Source: an uncultured Eubacteriales bacterium
GTDB lineage: Bacteria; Bacillota; Clostridia; Oscillospirales; Acutalibacteraceae
Direction of reading: 5' to 3'
Length of the DNA: 64,000 bases
Assembly (NCBI GenBank): GCA_934667845.1
Contig: CAKUMQ010000009.1
Span: 1-64,000, forward strand
Below the pieces are notes generated by a model. It was not told the origin of the DNA, made no database searches, and was given only the letters and a program-made list of their open reading frames with translations. A program made the position numbers and the translations under genes. Below are positions 50,011 through 58,854 of this stretch, piece after piece (position 1 is the stretch's first letter; every line of letters begins with the position of its first letter).

Positions 50011-51147
50011 TCAGGGCGTCGGGGCATGTCCGTGGACGCGGACATAGTCCATTTCGATATAATCGCAGATCTCGAGATCGGTGCGGCGGTGAATGACCGC
50101 CGACTGGCGGGCGCGCATTTCCGCCCGCGCCTGCTCGCTCTCGAGCAGCGGCATCGCGTTGTGCATCAGTTCTTCAAGCGTGTCGCCGGTGACCGCCAGC
50201 CCGTTTTTGCGGAAAAATTCCACGTTGGCGGTCTCCACGCCGGGAATGGGGGCGGTATGTACGAGCGCGATCGTCTTGACTGCCGCCTCGGTGGTGGTGA
50301 GTCCGCCGGGCTTGGTGAACAGCACATCGGCGGCGTCCATATAGTCGCTGACGCGGTCGGTGAAATCCAGCACCGTGACGCGGTCGCCGGCAAATTCGCG
50401 GCGCAGCTGCGTCTTGAGCGCTTCGTTGTTGCCGCCCATCACAACCAGCTGCGCCGTCTGCGGCGCGCGTATGAGCAGCATGCGGATCAGCCCGTCGAGA
50501 TGCCCGAAGCCCATGCTGCCGCTCATGATGAGGTAGATCGGCACCTGCTGCGGCAGGTTCAGCTCCTCGCGCGCCTGCTCCTGCGGAATATGTGAGGCGA
50601 AGCGGGCGGAGACGGGGATGCCGGTGGCGACGAGCGGTGAGGTGACGCCGTGCGCCTCAAATTCCGGCAGCAGCTGCTCGTGCGGAACAAAGATCGCGTC
50701 GAGGTTCAGCTCCCTGGAAAACGGCACGCAGGTATAGTCGGTGCTGACCATATAGCAGCCCGCGTCAAGTGGAAAATGCTTGCGTATGCTCGTGATGGTC
50801 TGCGCCGGGAAGATGTGCGGAATGATCAGCGTGTCATAGCCGCCGCTGACAATATATTTGTACATCCGGCGGCTGTACAGCTTGTTGATCAGATAGACGG
50901 GCGATTTCATGCGCGCCGCGCTGCTGAGCGCGCCCGCCGCGCGGTAGCCGAGGCCGAACAGTGCGGGGGTGTGGATAACGATCTCGGTATAGGCGCGGCA
51001 GGTGCCGCGGGAAAAGGTGACGCCGCCAAACGCCAGCGCATCGCAGATGTCGCAGGTCACGCCGCGGCGCTCCCACTCCTCTTTGAGCGCTTTCGACGCC
51101 GTATTATGCCCCTGCCCGGTATTGCAGGAGAGGATCAACACTTTCAT
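50011..51147 (-). CDS. MGDG synthase-type diacylglycerol glycosyltransferase (UgtP-like)
   Basis: A 378-residue GT28-family protein. The N-terminal MGDG-synthase domain opens with SCNTGQGHNTASKAL; a C-terminal GT28 UDP-sugar domain has GSMGFGHLDG near 205 and KPGGLTTTEA near 290. This group makes glucosyl- or galactosyl-diacylglycerol at the cytoplasmic membrane face. It may supply glycolipid anchors for lipoteichoic acid. SD AAGGGGC; 15 bp after polA, hence probably co-transcribed. Confidence 0.88.
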   Translation of the reverse strand: MKVLILSCNTGQGHNTASKALKEEWERRGVTCDICDALAFGGVTFSRGTCRAYTEIVIHTPALFGLGYRAAGALSSAARMKSPVYLINKLYSRRMYKYIVSGGYDTLIIPHIFPAQTITSIRKHFPLDAGCYMVSTDYTCVPFSRELNLDAIFVPHEQLLPEFEAHGVTSPLVATGIPVSARFASHIPQEQAREELNLPQQVPIYLIMSGSMGFGHLDGLIRMLLIRAPQTAQLVVMGGNNEALKTQLRREFAGDRVTVLDFTDRVSDYMDAADVLFTKPGGLTTTEAAVKTIALVHTAPIPGVETANVEFFRKNGLAVTGDTLEELMHNAMPLLESEQARAEMRARQSAVIHRRTDLEICDYIEMDYVRVHGHAPTP

Positions 51148-51162
51148 TGACAGATCAGCCCC

Positions 51163-53718
51163 TTACTCTTTTGTATCAAACCAGGTTTTTCCTGTGTGCA
51201 CATCGGTCTCCAGCGCCACGCTCAGCTGCGCGGCGGCTGCCATCTCCCCGGCGAGCAGCGCGGCGACTGCGTCGGCTTTTTCGGCGGGTGCCTCCACGAT
51301 CAGCTCGTCGTGTACCTGTAAGATCAGCCGCGCGTCGGGATATTCCCGCCGCAGCCGCGTCCATACGCGCACCATGGCGCGCTTGATGATGTCCGCCGCG
51401 GTGCCCTGGATCGGCATGTTGCGGGCGACCCGCTCGCCGAACGCGCGCGTGACGGCGTTGCCGGTGCGCAGCTCCGGCAGCGGACGGCGGCGGCCGAACA
51501 GCGTCTCGGCATAGCCGTCCGCCTTCGCCTTTTCGATCAGTCCGCGCATAAAGCCGTCCACGGCGGCATAATGCGCGAGATAGCCGTCGATATACCGCTT
51601 CGCCTCGGTGTAGCTGACGCCGATATCCTCGGCAAGCGAGTGCGGCCCGATGCCGTAGACGATGCCGAAGTTGACCGCCTTGGCGCGGGAGCGCATCAGC
51701 GGCGTCACCTCGTCGAGCGGCACGCCGAACACCTGCGACGCGGTGACGCGGTGGATGTCGGTGCCGGTGTTGAACGCCTCGCACATGGTCGGGTCCTTCG
51801 CCATATGGGCGAGCACGCGCAGCTCGATCTGCGAATAATCCGCGTCCACGAGCAGGCAGCCCTCGCGCGCCCGGAAGAAGCGGCGCAACTCACGCCCGAT
51901 CGGCGTGCGCACGGGGATGTTCTGGAGGTTCGGCTCGGTCGAGGAGATCCTGCCGGTGCGTGTTTCGGTCTGGTTGAAGGAGGAGTGGATGCGCCCGTCC
52001 GCGCCGACCGCCTTGAGCAGTCCGTCGCAGTAGGTGGAGCGCAGCTTCGCCAGTGTGCGGTATTTGAGCAGCATATCCACGACCGGCTCATCCCGCAGCT
52101 TTTCGAGCACGTCGGCATTGGTGGAATAGCCGGACTTGGTCTTTTTGCCCGCGGGCAGCTTCAGATCCTCAAACAGCGCCTTGCCGAGCTGCTTCGGGGA
52201 GTTGAGGTTAAAGGTGTAGCCCACGGCGTCGCAAACGCCCTGCCGCAGCTCCTCCTCCCGCTCGCCGAGCATTTTGCCGTAGACGGCGAGCGCGTCGGTG
52301 TCCACCGAGAAGCCGGCGTTTTCCATATCCGCCAGCACAACGGCGAGCGGCAGCTCCGTCTCCTGCAAAAGCGGCAGAAGCCCCTGCTCCTGTGCGCGGT
52401 CGTGTAAGATCTGGGCGAGCGCGGGCAGCACGCAAAGCTCGGCGGGCAGCTCCGTCCCGTGGAGGGTCAGCCCGTACATCGGGGCGAGCCGGGAAAGCGA
52501 ATAGTCGCTCGACAGCGGGTCGAGCAGATAGGCGGCGAGCGCGGTGTCCATCGTAAATCCCGCGGGCACGATGCCGTGCGCGAGCAGCAGAGCAAACATC
52601 GGCTTGCCGTCGTGGATCACCTTTTCCCGCTTCGGGTCGGCAAACAGCGCTGCCGCGGCGGCAAACGCCGCATCCCCGGTCGAAAGCTCCGCTGCCGCGC
52701 CGCCCGACGCGAGCCAGATCGTGCTGTCGCCGTCAAGCCACACCGCGACCGGTTCCGTGCCGTCGGTGATCAGACCAAGGGGCGCGCGCCGCAGCGCAGG
52801 CAGCGCGGGAACCGCCGCTTTCGGTGCGGCGGCAGCATCGGCGTCGGCGGCGGACAGCCCCCATTTTTCCATGAGGCGGAAGAATTCAAGCCGGGTCAGC
52901 AAAGCGGCGAGCGGCGCTTTCTGCCATTCGCCGGACAGATAATGGGAGAGGTCGGTGTCGATCGGCGCATCGCAGCAGATGGTGCCGAGCCGCCGCGACA
53001 GCTCGGCGCTCTCCTTGCCGTCTGCCAGCTTGCGGCGCACGCTGTCGCGGATGCGCGGGTCGTCGAGATGGGCATACAGCTCATCTACGCTGCCGAAGGT
53101 GTGCAGAAGTTCAAGCGCCGTTTTTTCGCCGATGCCGGGCACGCCCGGGATCCTGTCGCTGGCGTCGCCCATCAGCGCCTTGAGGTCGATCAGCTGCGGC
53201 GGGGTCAGCCCGTATTTTTCCTGCACCGCCGCCTCGTCCATGACGGCGGTATCGGGCGCGCCGTTTCGGGTGGCGGCAAGCCACACCTCCACGCCGCCGC
53301 CGATGAGCTGCAAAGAATCGCGGTCGCCGGTGGCGATGACGCAGCGCTCGCCCGCCCGCCGCGCGGCGGCGGAGAGCGTGCCTAAAATGTCGTCCGCCTC
53401 ATAGCCTGCCTGCTCGACGATGTGGCAGCCGAGCAGCGGCAGAAGCTCCCGCAGAATGGGCATCTGGGAGCGCAGCTCATCGGGCATGGGCTTGCGTCCC
53501 GCCTTATAGCCGTCGTACATTTTGTGGCGGAACGTCGGCTCGTGGCGGTCAAACGCCGCAACAATGCCGTCGGGCTGCACCTGCTCCCGCAGGCGGGAGA
53601 GAATATTCAAAAAACCGAACAGGGCGTTGGTGTACTGCCCGTCCTTTGTGGTCAGCGGCTTGACGCCGTAAAACGCACGGTTGATGATGCTGTTGGCATC
53701 CAAGAGAAGCAAACGCAC
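51163..53718 (-). CDS. polA: DNA polymerase I
   Basis: An 851-residue polymerase. Residues 1-290 are the 5'-3' exonuclease/flap domain (DANSIINRAFYG, GYEADDILG, ATGDRDSLQL, GVPGIGEKTA). Residues about 300-470 are a degenerate 3'-5' exonuclease fold that lacks the DxE motif, so proofreading is probably absent, as in Bacillus and Thermus enzymes. The polymerase domain follows, with motifs A (DYSQIELRV), B (RSRAKAVNFGIVYG) and C (QVHDE). The GTG start at 53718 follows GGAGGAT; no earlier start has an SD. It repairs gaps and removes Okazaki primers. Confidence 0.96.
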   Translation of the reverse strand: MRLLLLDANSIINRAFYGVKPLTTKDGQYTNALFGFLNILSRLREQVQPDGIVAAFDRHEPTFRHKMYDGYKAGRKPMPDELRSQMPILRELLPLLGCHIVEQAGYEADDILGTLSAAARRAGERCVIATGDRDSLQLIGGGVEVWLAATRNGAPDTAVMDEAAVQEKYGLTPPQLIDLKALMGDASDRIPGVPGIGEKTALELLHTFGSVDELYAHLDDPRIRDSVRRKLADGKESAELSRRLGTICCDAPIDTDLSHYLSGEWQKAPLAALLTRLEFFRLMEKWGLSAADADAAAAPKAAVPALPALRRAPLGLITDGTEPVAVWLDGDSTIWLASGGAAAELSTGDAAFAAAAALFADPKREKVIHDGKPMFALLLAHGIVPAGFTMDTALAAYLLDPLSSDYSLSRLAPMYGLTLHGTELPAELCVLPALAQILHDRAQEQGLLPLLQETELPLAVVLADMENAGFSVDTDALAVYGKMLGEREEELRQGVCDAVGYTFNLNSPKQLGKALFEDLKLPAGKKTKSGYSTNADVLEKLRDEPVVDMLLKYRTLAKLRSTYCDGLLKAVGADGRIHSSFNQTETRTGRISSTEPNLQNIPVRTPIGRELRRFFRAREGCLLVDADYSQIELRVLAHMAKDPTMCEAFNTGTDIHRVTASQVFGVPLDEVTPLMRSRAKAVNFGIVYGIGPHSLAEDIGVSYTEAKRYIDGYLAHYAAVDGFMRGLIEKAKADGYAETLFGRRRPLPELRTGNAVTRAFGERVARNMPIQGTAADIIKRAMVRVWTRLRREYPDARLILQVHDELIVEAPAEKADAVAALLAGEMAAAAQLSVALETDVHTGKTWFDTKE

Positions 53719-53795
53719 GGGTAAATATCCTCCGTTTCGGCAAAAGCTGCCGGTTCTGACCGGACGGCGCGCCGCCCGTGGGATCATTCAACGGT

Positions 53796-53824
53796 ATTAT
53801 ACACGATTTTCCCCCGAATAGCAA
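53796..53824 (-). promoter_or_regulatory. Promoter of polA
   Basis: Minus-strand TTGCTA (53819-53824), 17-bp spacer, TATAAT (53796-53801), about 80 bp upstream of the GTG start. Confidence 0.72.
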
Positions 53825-53856
53825 CAGCAAAAAAAGGAGCAAAACGGCGGGGAATG

Positions 53857-53865
53857 TGCTATACT
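53857..53865 (+). promoter_or_regulatory. Extended -10 promoter of the metallophosphoesterase gene
   Basis: TG-C-TATACT on the plus strand (TATACT 53860-53865), with no clear -35 box; about 45 bp before the start at 53910. Confidence 0.5.
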
Positions 53866-53909
53866 GTCAGATAGGAAAGACCGTTTGATGAGACAAAGGG
53901 GGAATGAGA

Positions 53910-54707
53910 ATGACCGTATCTGCCTATACCGTGTCCGCGGCGGTGCCGGCGCCGCTGCGGCTGGCTGTGCTTGCAGATCTGCACGGCAGACCGCCTAAGG
54001 GACTTTGGGAACGCGTCCGCGCCCTGCGTCCGCAGGCGCTGCTGCTCTGCGGAGACACGCTGCACCGCCCGTTTGGGCGGGAGCGGGAACGCGGGCTTGC
54101 CTGCCTGCGGGCAGCGGCGGGCATCGCGCCTGTTTTCTGCTCGCTCGGGAACCACGAGACGGCGTGTCCGCCCGCCGGGCGGGTGGCGCTTTGCCGCGAT
54201 ATCCGCGAAACCGGCGCGGTGCTGCTCGACAACGAAGCGGTGCGCTTTGGCGGGCTGCTGATCGGCGGGCTGCCGTCGCCCTATGCGGCGGATGCCGCGG
54301 GGAACGCCTGCTTTATCGAGCCGGACGCGGCATTTCTCGCCCGCTTTGCCGCCGCGCCGGGGGAAAAGCTGCTGCTTTTTCACCATCCGGAGCTGTACGC
54401 GCCGTATATCCGCCCGCTGCCGATCCGCCTGACGGTCGCGGGGCATGCCCACGGCGGGCAGTGGCAGATCGGCGGACGGGGGATCTATGCCCCGGGGCAG
54501 GGGCTTTTGCCCGCCCTGACCGGCGGGCTGTATGAGGGGCGGCTGCTGGTCAGCCGCGGACTCGGCAACCCGTGTCATCTCCCGCGCTTTAGCAACCCGC
54601 CGGAGGTGTGCTGCCTCACGCTTTTGCCGCCGGGTCGGACGGCGGATCAGCCCTTGCCGCCCGTCGGCGCAGCCGCCCGAGCCGCCGCTCAAAATAGCCG
54701 CCGTTGA
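53910..54707 (+). CDS. Metallophosphoesterase (YkuE-like)
   Basis: A 265-residue calcineurin-like phosphoesterase: ADLHG, CGDTLH, GNHET, FHHPEL and GHAHGGQW blocks give the full di-metal site. The GHAHGGQ signature places it near YkuE/UDP-2,3-diacylglucosamine-type enzymes; the substrate is not known. It lacks the usual N-terminal membrane helix. ATG 53910 is better spaced from AAAGGGGG than ATG 53904. The last 92 bp overlap the 3' end of the convergent mocR gene, and the Pro/Ala-rich last 20 residues look non-native. Confidence 0.85.
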   Translation: MTVSAYTVSAAVPAPLRLAVLADLHGRPPKGLWERVRALRPQALLLCGDTLHRPFGRERERGLACLRAAAGIAPVFCSLGNHETACPPAGRVALCRDIRETGAVLLDNEAVRFGGLLIGGLPSPYAADAAGNACFIEPDAAFLARFAAAPGEKLLLFHHPELYAPYIRPLPIRLTVAGHAHGGQWQIGGRGIYAPGQGLLPALTGGLYEGRLLVSRGLGNPCHLPRFSNPPEVCCLTLLPPGRTADQPLPPVGAAARAAAQNSRR

Positions 54708-55725
54708 TAAATTCCGCCAGCACATACTGGTCAAACACCGGCACGGAGGAGGAGTAAAACCCGAGCCGGTCGGCATAGGCGTCCGCAAGGGCCTCGGGCA
54801 GCACCATATAGCCCATCCGCATCGACGGCGCGAGCGTTTTCGAAAAGGTGTTGAGATAGATGACGCAGCCGCTTTTGTCGAGGGAAAACAGCGTCTCGAC
54901 CGGCTTGCCCGCCGGGGCGAATTCGGAGTCGAAATCGTCCTCGATCACGATACCGCCGACCCGCTCCGCCCAGCTTAAATATTCGAGCCGCTTGGCGATC
55001 GGCGCAGTGATGCCGGTGGGAAAGCTGTGGTACGGCGTGACGTGCAGCACGCTTGCCGCCGTCTGCGCCAGATTCTCGCTTGCGATGCCGCAGCTGTCCA
55101 TGCCGAGCAGCTCGCAGCGCGCGCCGCACGCCGCATAGGCGGCGCGGATCTTGTCATAGGAGGGGGATTCGATCCCGTAGACCCGCTCCCGCCCCAAAAG
55201 CTGGACGATCATCATGTACAGGTATTCCGCGCCGGAGCCGATGACGATCCGCCCGGGATCCACCGCCATGCCGCGGTAGCGGCGGAGAAAATCGGCGATG
55301 GCGGTGCGCAGCACGGCGCAGCCGTTGTGCGGCGGCTTGACGAGCAGCGCCTCGCCGTAGCGGGAGATGACCTGCCGCATGATCCTGCACAGCGTCGCAA
55401 AGGGGAAATCGGGGTCGGCTGCCGCCGCAGCCGGCGGAAACGCTGCGGGCGGCACGATCGGCTCCGGCGCGGCGGAGGGCATCTGCAGGTCACAGACAAA
55501 ATACCCGCTGCGCTCGTGCGAGACGATATAGCCCTCGTCCGCAAGCAGGCGATAGGCGTTTTCGACGGTGATCACGCTGACGCCGTTGTGCGCCGCAAAG
55601 GCGCGCTTGGACGGCAGGCGGGTCTGCGCCTTCAGGCGCCCCGCTGTGATGTCCGCCTTGATCTGCCGATAGAGGTAGAGATAGAGCGGGCAGTCCTTTC
55701 GCCCGCTGAGGGAATAGGTCAGCAT
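54616..55725 (-). CDS. MocR/PdxR-type GntR-aminotransferase regulator, C-terminally shortened
   Basis: A 369-residue MocR-type protein. The GntR winged helix is at residues 15-75 (LPSKRAFAAHNGVSVITVENAY), then a fold-type I aminotransferase domain with the PLP lysine in NTFSKTLAPSMRMGY near 275. MocR proteins are usually about 450-480 residues; here the frame stops after FERRLGRLRRRA, losing the C-terminal small domain, and ends within the tail of the convergent phosphoesterase. It is divergent from an ECF transporter gene, its likely target, which suggests control by pyridoxal phosphate. The AAAGGAAA SD-like site is too far (19 nt) from the ATG. Confidence 0.82.
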   Translation of the reverse strand: MLTYSLSGRKDCPLYLYLYRQIKADITAGRLKAQTRLPSKRAFAAHNGVSVITVENAYRLLADEGYIVSHERSGYFVCDLQMPSAAPEPIVPPAAFPPAAAAADPDFPFATLCRIMRQVISRYGEALLVKPPHNGCAVLRTAIADFLRRYRGMAVDPGRIVIGSGAEYLYMMIVQLLGRERVYGIESPSYDKIRAAYAACGARCELLGMDSCGIASENLAQTAASVLHVTPYHSFPTGITAPIAKRLEYLSWAERVGGIVIEDDFDSEFAPAGKPVETLFSLDKSGCVIYLNTFSKTLAPSMRMGYMVLPEALADAYADRLGFYSSSVPVFDQYVLAEFINGGYFERRLGRLRRRAARADPPSDPAAKA

Positions 55726-55765
55726 CTGGTCTTAAAAAATATTTCCTTTCTGATGATTTTCATAT

Positions 55766-55797
55766 GTCCAGTTTTCAGTATAATACAGAGTATGGAC
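55766..55797 (+). promoter_or_regulatory. Promoter and candidate MocR site of the ECF gene
   Basis: TATAAT (55779-55784) has no good -35 box, and is bracketed by the inverted repeat GTCCA (55766-55770) and TGGAC (55793-55797). Weak -35 plus flanking repeats suggests activation or repression by the divergent MocR regulator. Confidence 0.45.
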
Positions 55798-55843
55798 GCT
55801 GTCAAGAAAAAGACGGCGGATATTCTGCGGGAGGCGAACAGAT

Positions 55844-56368
55844 ATGGACAACAAAAAGCTCATCCGACTGGTTTTGGCGGCGCTGTTTGCGGCACTGGTC
55901 TTTGTGGGGACGTTCTATCTCCACGTCACTCTGCCCTACGGCTATTTCAATTTCGGCGATGCGTTTTTGCTGCTGGCGGCGTGGATCGTCGGCGGATGGT
56001 ACGGCGCGGCGGCGGGCGGCATCGGCGCGGCGGTCGCTGATCTGGCGCTCGGCTATACAATGTATGCACCGGTCACGCTGGTGATCAAGGCGCTGATGGC
56101 GCTTCTCGCGGCGGTGATCGCCCATACGGCGGCGCGGCGCGGCAAGGCGCTCGGGATCGCCGGGCTGTGGCTCGGCGCGGCGGCAGCCGAGCTGCTGATG
56201 GTCGGCGGCTACTATGTGTTTGAGGGCTGTCTCTACGGCTTCGGCGCGGCGCTCGCGTCCGTCCCCGGCAACCTGCTGCAGGGCGCGGCGGCGGTCGTCA
56301 CGGCGGGCATCGTGATGTCGATCCTGCAGTCGACCGATGCGGTGAAGCGGCTCGGCTTGTCCCGCTGA
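55844..56368 (+). CDS. ECF transporter S component, likely vitamin uptake
   Basis: A 174-residue integral membrane protein with about five to six helices and the N-terminal LIRLVLAALFAALVFVGTF start that characterises ECF S components, with YFNFGDAFLLLAAWIVGGWYGA near residue 33. It binds a vitamin and docks on a shared EcfAT energising module, not encoded here. Divergence from a PLP-type MocR regulator points to vitamin B6 (inference). SD GGGAGGCG. Ended by the terminator at 56398. Confidence 0.85.
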   Translation: MDNKKLIRLVLAALFAALVFVGTFYLHVTLPYGYFNFGDAFLLLAAWIVGGWYGAAAGGIGAAVADLALGYTMYAPVTLVIKALMALLAAVIAHTAARRGKALGIAGLWLGAAAAELLMVGGYYVFEGCLYGFGAALASVPGNLLQGAAAVVTAGIVMSILQSTDAVKRLGLSR

Positions 56369-56397
56369 ACGGAAAAACAGCGGAAAACATGAAAAAA

Positions 56398-56430
56398 GAC
56401 CTGTCCGGTCAGTCCGGACAGGTCTTTTTT
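56398..56430. terminator. Bidirectional terminator between ECF S gene and phoR
   Basis: GACCTGTCCGG pairs with CCGGACAGGTC around TCAGT, followed by TTTTTT on plus and preceded by AAAAAA (T-run on minus). Confidence 0.92.
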
Positions 56431-56433
56431 GGT

Positions 56434-58101
56434 TCAGGCGGATAAATCGGCGGGCGGAAAGCTCACGGTGACGGTCGTGCCCTCGTTCGGGCGGCTTTCC
56501 AGCCGCAGGGCGGCGTGGTGGAACTCCGCCGCGTGCTTGACGATGGACAGCCCGAGTCCCGTGCCGCCGATCTGGCGGGAGTGGCTCTTGTCCACGCGGT
56601 AGAAGCGCTCGAACACCCGCTGCTGATGGGCGGGCGGGATGCCGATGCCGGTGTCCCGCACGGAAAGCACCGGCGCGCCGCCGGTTTCGGAGACGGTGAC
56701 AAAGACCTGCCCGCCCGGGCGGTTATACTTGATGGCGTTGTCGCAGAGGTTGTAGATCAGCTCATAGAGCAGCGGCTCTGCGCCGCGCACGGGGGCGGCG
56801 GAGCCTGAGACGCTGACCGTGACCTGCTGCTTTTCCGCCGCCGCCCGCAGATCGGCGGCGGCTCTTTCGGCAAGCGCGGTGAGGTCGACGGCGGTGATCT
56901 CATAGAGCGAGCCGCCCTCGTCCAGCTCGGACAGGCGGAGAATATCGCTGACCAGCCGGATCATGCGCTGCGCCTCGCCGTAGATGCGGGCGGCAAAATC
57001 GGGGACGTCCTCCGGCTTCGCCAGCCCCGTTGTGATCAGCTCGGCAAAGCCGGAGATCGAGGTCAGCGGCGTTTTCAGCTCGTGGGACACGTTGGCGGTG
57101 AATTCCCGCCGCAGCTGCTCGCGCTCGGTCTTTTCCGTCTCATCGAGAATGAGCAGCACAGCACCTGCCACCTGTCCGTCCTGCCGCACGGGGTTGGCGA
57201 TCAGCCGGAATGTGCGCCCGTGCAGGGGCAGCAGCGGGGAGGCGTGGCGGCCGTCGAGCGCCTCTGTGACCGCCTCGCGGAAGGCGGCGGAGCGGTTTAG
57301 GGTCAGCACGCTGCTCGTGTCGGGCGCGGTCACCTCGAGATAGGCGAGCGCGGCGGGGTTATAGGAGAGCAGATGGGTCGAGCGGTCGATGATGAGGATG
57401 CCCTCGCTCATGTTTTCGGTGATGACGGCAAACTCCTCCTGCTTTTGCCGTGCCTCGCGAAGCTGCGCCTCGATGGTGCGATTCTGCTGGGCGAGGCGGG
57501 AGAGCAGCGGCGTCAGCTCCTCGTAGCAGTCTCCCTGCTCGGGATGGGCGGGATCCAGCGCGTTGATCGGCTCGGTGATCCGCCGGGCAAGGCGATAGCT
57601 CAGCAGGGCGGAAAACAGCGCCGCAAGCAGCGCGACGGCGAGAATATGTGGCACAACGCCGAGCAGCAGCGTCAGCACGGAGGATTGCTCCGAGGAGAGC
57701 CGCAACACGGTGCCGTCCTCGAGCCGCAGCGCATAGTAGAGCGTTTTTTTCATCAATGTGGAGGACAGACGGGTGCTTTCTCCGGCGCCGGTCAAAAGCG
57801 CCTCCCGGATCTCCTCCCGGTCGGCGTGGTTTTCCATTGACTGCTCGTCGGAAACGCTGTCAAACAGCACGCGCCCGTCGGCGTCGATCAGCGTGATCCG
57901 CCGGGCGCTGTCGTTCAGCTTTTTGAGATAGGGGATGCCCTCCGCTTCGACACCGGCGGCGAGATAGCGGGCGCCGCTTTGCAGATCCCGCATCTGCCGG
58001 TTGCCGAAATAGGTGTACAGCACGCCGAAGATCAGCGCGAGCGCGCACAGCAGCGTCAGCAGGGAGCACAGCAGGGCGGAACGGAAGATACGCTTGCTCA
58101 T
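56434..58101 (-). CDS. phoR: Phosphate-regulon sensor histidine kinase PhoR
   Basis: A 555-residue membrane sensor kinase: TM1 at about 8-32, an extracytoplasmic domain to about 145, TM2 at about 146-170, a HAMP-like linker and a PAS domain at about 230-320. HisKA follows with FTANVSHELKTPL (His340), then HATPase motifs DNAIKYN, DTGIGIPP and GGTGLGLSIVKH. Its start overlaps the phoB stop (ATGA). Position next to phoB and pst genes supports the phosphate role. Confidence 0.92.
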   Translation of the reverse strand: MSKRIFRSALLCSLLTLLCALALIFGVLYTYFGNRQMRDLQSGARYLAAGVEAEGIPYLKKLNDSARRITLIDADGRVLFDSVSDEQSMENHADREEIREALLTGAGESTRLSSTLMKKTLYYALRLEDGTVLRLSSEQSSVLTLLLGVVPHILAVALLAALFSALLSYRLARRITEPINALDPAHPEQGDCYEELTPLLSRLAQQNRTIEAQLREARQKQEEFAVITENMSEGILIIDRSTHLLSYNPAALAYLEVTAPDTSSVLTLNRSAAFREAVTEALDGRHASPLLPLHGRTFRLIANPVRQDGQVAGAVLLILDETEKTEREQLRREFTANVSHELKTPLTSISGFAELITTGLAKPEDVPDFAARIYGEAQRMIRLVSDILRLSELDEGGSLYEITAVDLTALAERAAADLRAAAEKQQVTVSVSGSAAPVRGAEPLLYELIYNLCDNAIKYNRPGGQVFVTVSETGGAPVLSVRDTGIGIPPAHQQRVFERFYRVDKSHSRQIGGTGLGLSIVKHAAEFHHAALRLESRPNEGTTVTVSFPPADLSA

Positions 58102-58772
58102 GTCAGCCCTCCGATCTTATAGCCCATGCCCTTGACGGTCTCGATATACGCGCCCGCGCTGCCGAGCTTTTGCCGCAGGGTGCGCACATGCACGTCCACC
58201 GTGCGGCTCTCGCCGTCGTAGTCATATCCCCAGATTCGCCGCAGGATCTCCTCACGGTCGGCGACCGCCCCCTGCTTCTGCAGCAGCAGGCAGAGGAGCT
58301 TGAACTCCTTGAGCGTCAGCGCCACCGGCTCGTTGTTCACCGTGACCTCGTGGCGGGCGGGACAGACATACAGGCAGCCGTGGCGGAAGGCGGGCGGGTC
58401 GTCGTCCGGCGCGGTGCGGCGCAGAAGCGCCCGCACGCGGGAGAGCAGCTCCATCATGCCGAACGGCTTGGTGATGTAGTCGTCCGCGCCGGTGTCCAGC
58501 CCCAGCACCTTGTCGTATTCGGTGCCCTTGGCGGTAAGTAAAATGACGGGCAGGCGCGCCGTCTCGGGCTGTTTGCGCAGCCGCGCGAGGACACTTAGCC
58601 CGTCCTCCTCGGGCAGCATGATGTCCAGAAGCAGAAGCTGCGGCAGCTCCTCCTCCATAGCTGCCCAGAACGCGGACGGCAGGGCAAAGCCCTTGGCGGG
58701 CAGACCGCTGTGTTCAAGGGTGTAGGCGATCAGCGTGCGGATGCTCTCATCGTCCTCGAGAAGATAGATCAC
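58098..58772 (-). CDS. phoB: Phosphate-regulon response regulator PhoB
   Basis: A 224-residue OmpR/PhoB-class response regulator: receiver domain with EDD near residues 6-8, phospho-acceptor in LLLLDIMLPEEDG (near Asp54), LLTAKG lysine, then a winged helix ending DVHVRTLRQKLG. A GTG start at 58772 is chosen since AAAGGAGC lies 8 bases before it. It is translationally coupled to phoR. Its own promoter is at 58822-58850, so it is not strictly tied to the pst operon. Confidence 0.93.
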   Translation of the reverse strand: MIYLLEDDESIRTLIAYTLEHSGLPAKGFALPSAFWAAMEEELPQLLLLDIMLPEEDGLSVLARLRKQPETARLPVILLTAKGTEYDKVLGLDTGADDYITKPFGMMELLSRVRALLRRTAPDDDPPAFRHGCLYVCPARHEVTVNNEPVALTLKEFKLLCLLLQKQGAVADREEILRRIWGYDYDGESRTVDVHVRTLRQKLGSAGAYIETVKGMGYKIGGLT

Positions 58773-58821
58773 CGAAAACCGCTCCTTTCCGCGGGGCGTT
58801 TCTGCCCCGGTTACGGCTTCA

Positions 58822-58850
58822 AGTATAGCACAGCTTTGCCGCATGTGCAA
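58822..58850 (-). promoter_or_regulatory. Promoter of phoB-phoR
   Basis: Minus-strand TTGCAC (58845-58850), 17-bp spacer with TG-C just before TATACT (58822-58827), so also an extended -10. Starts a few bases past the stop of the upstream HD gene. Confidence 0.78.
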
Positions 58851-58854
58851 GCAC

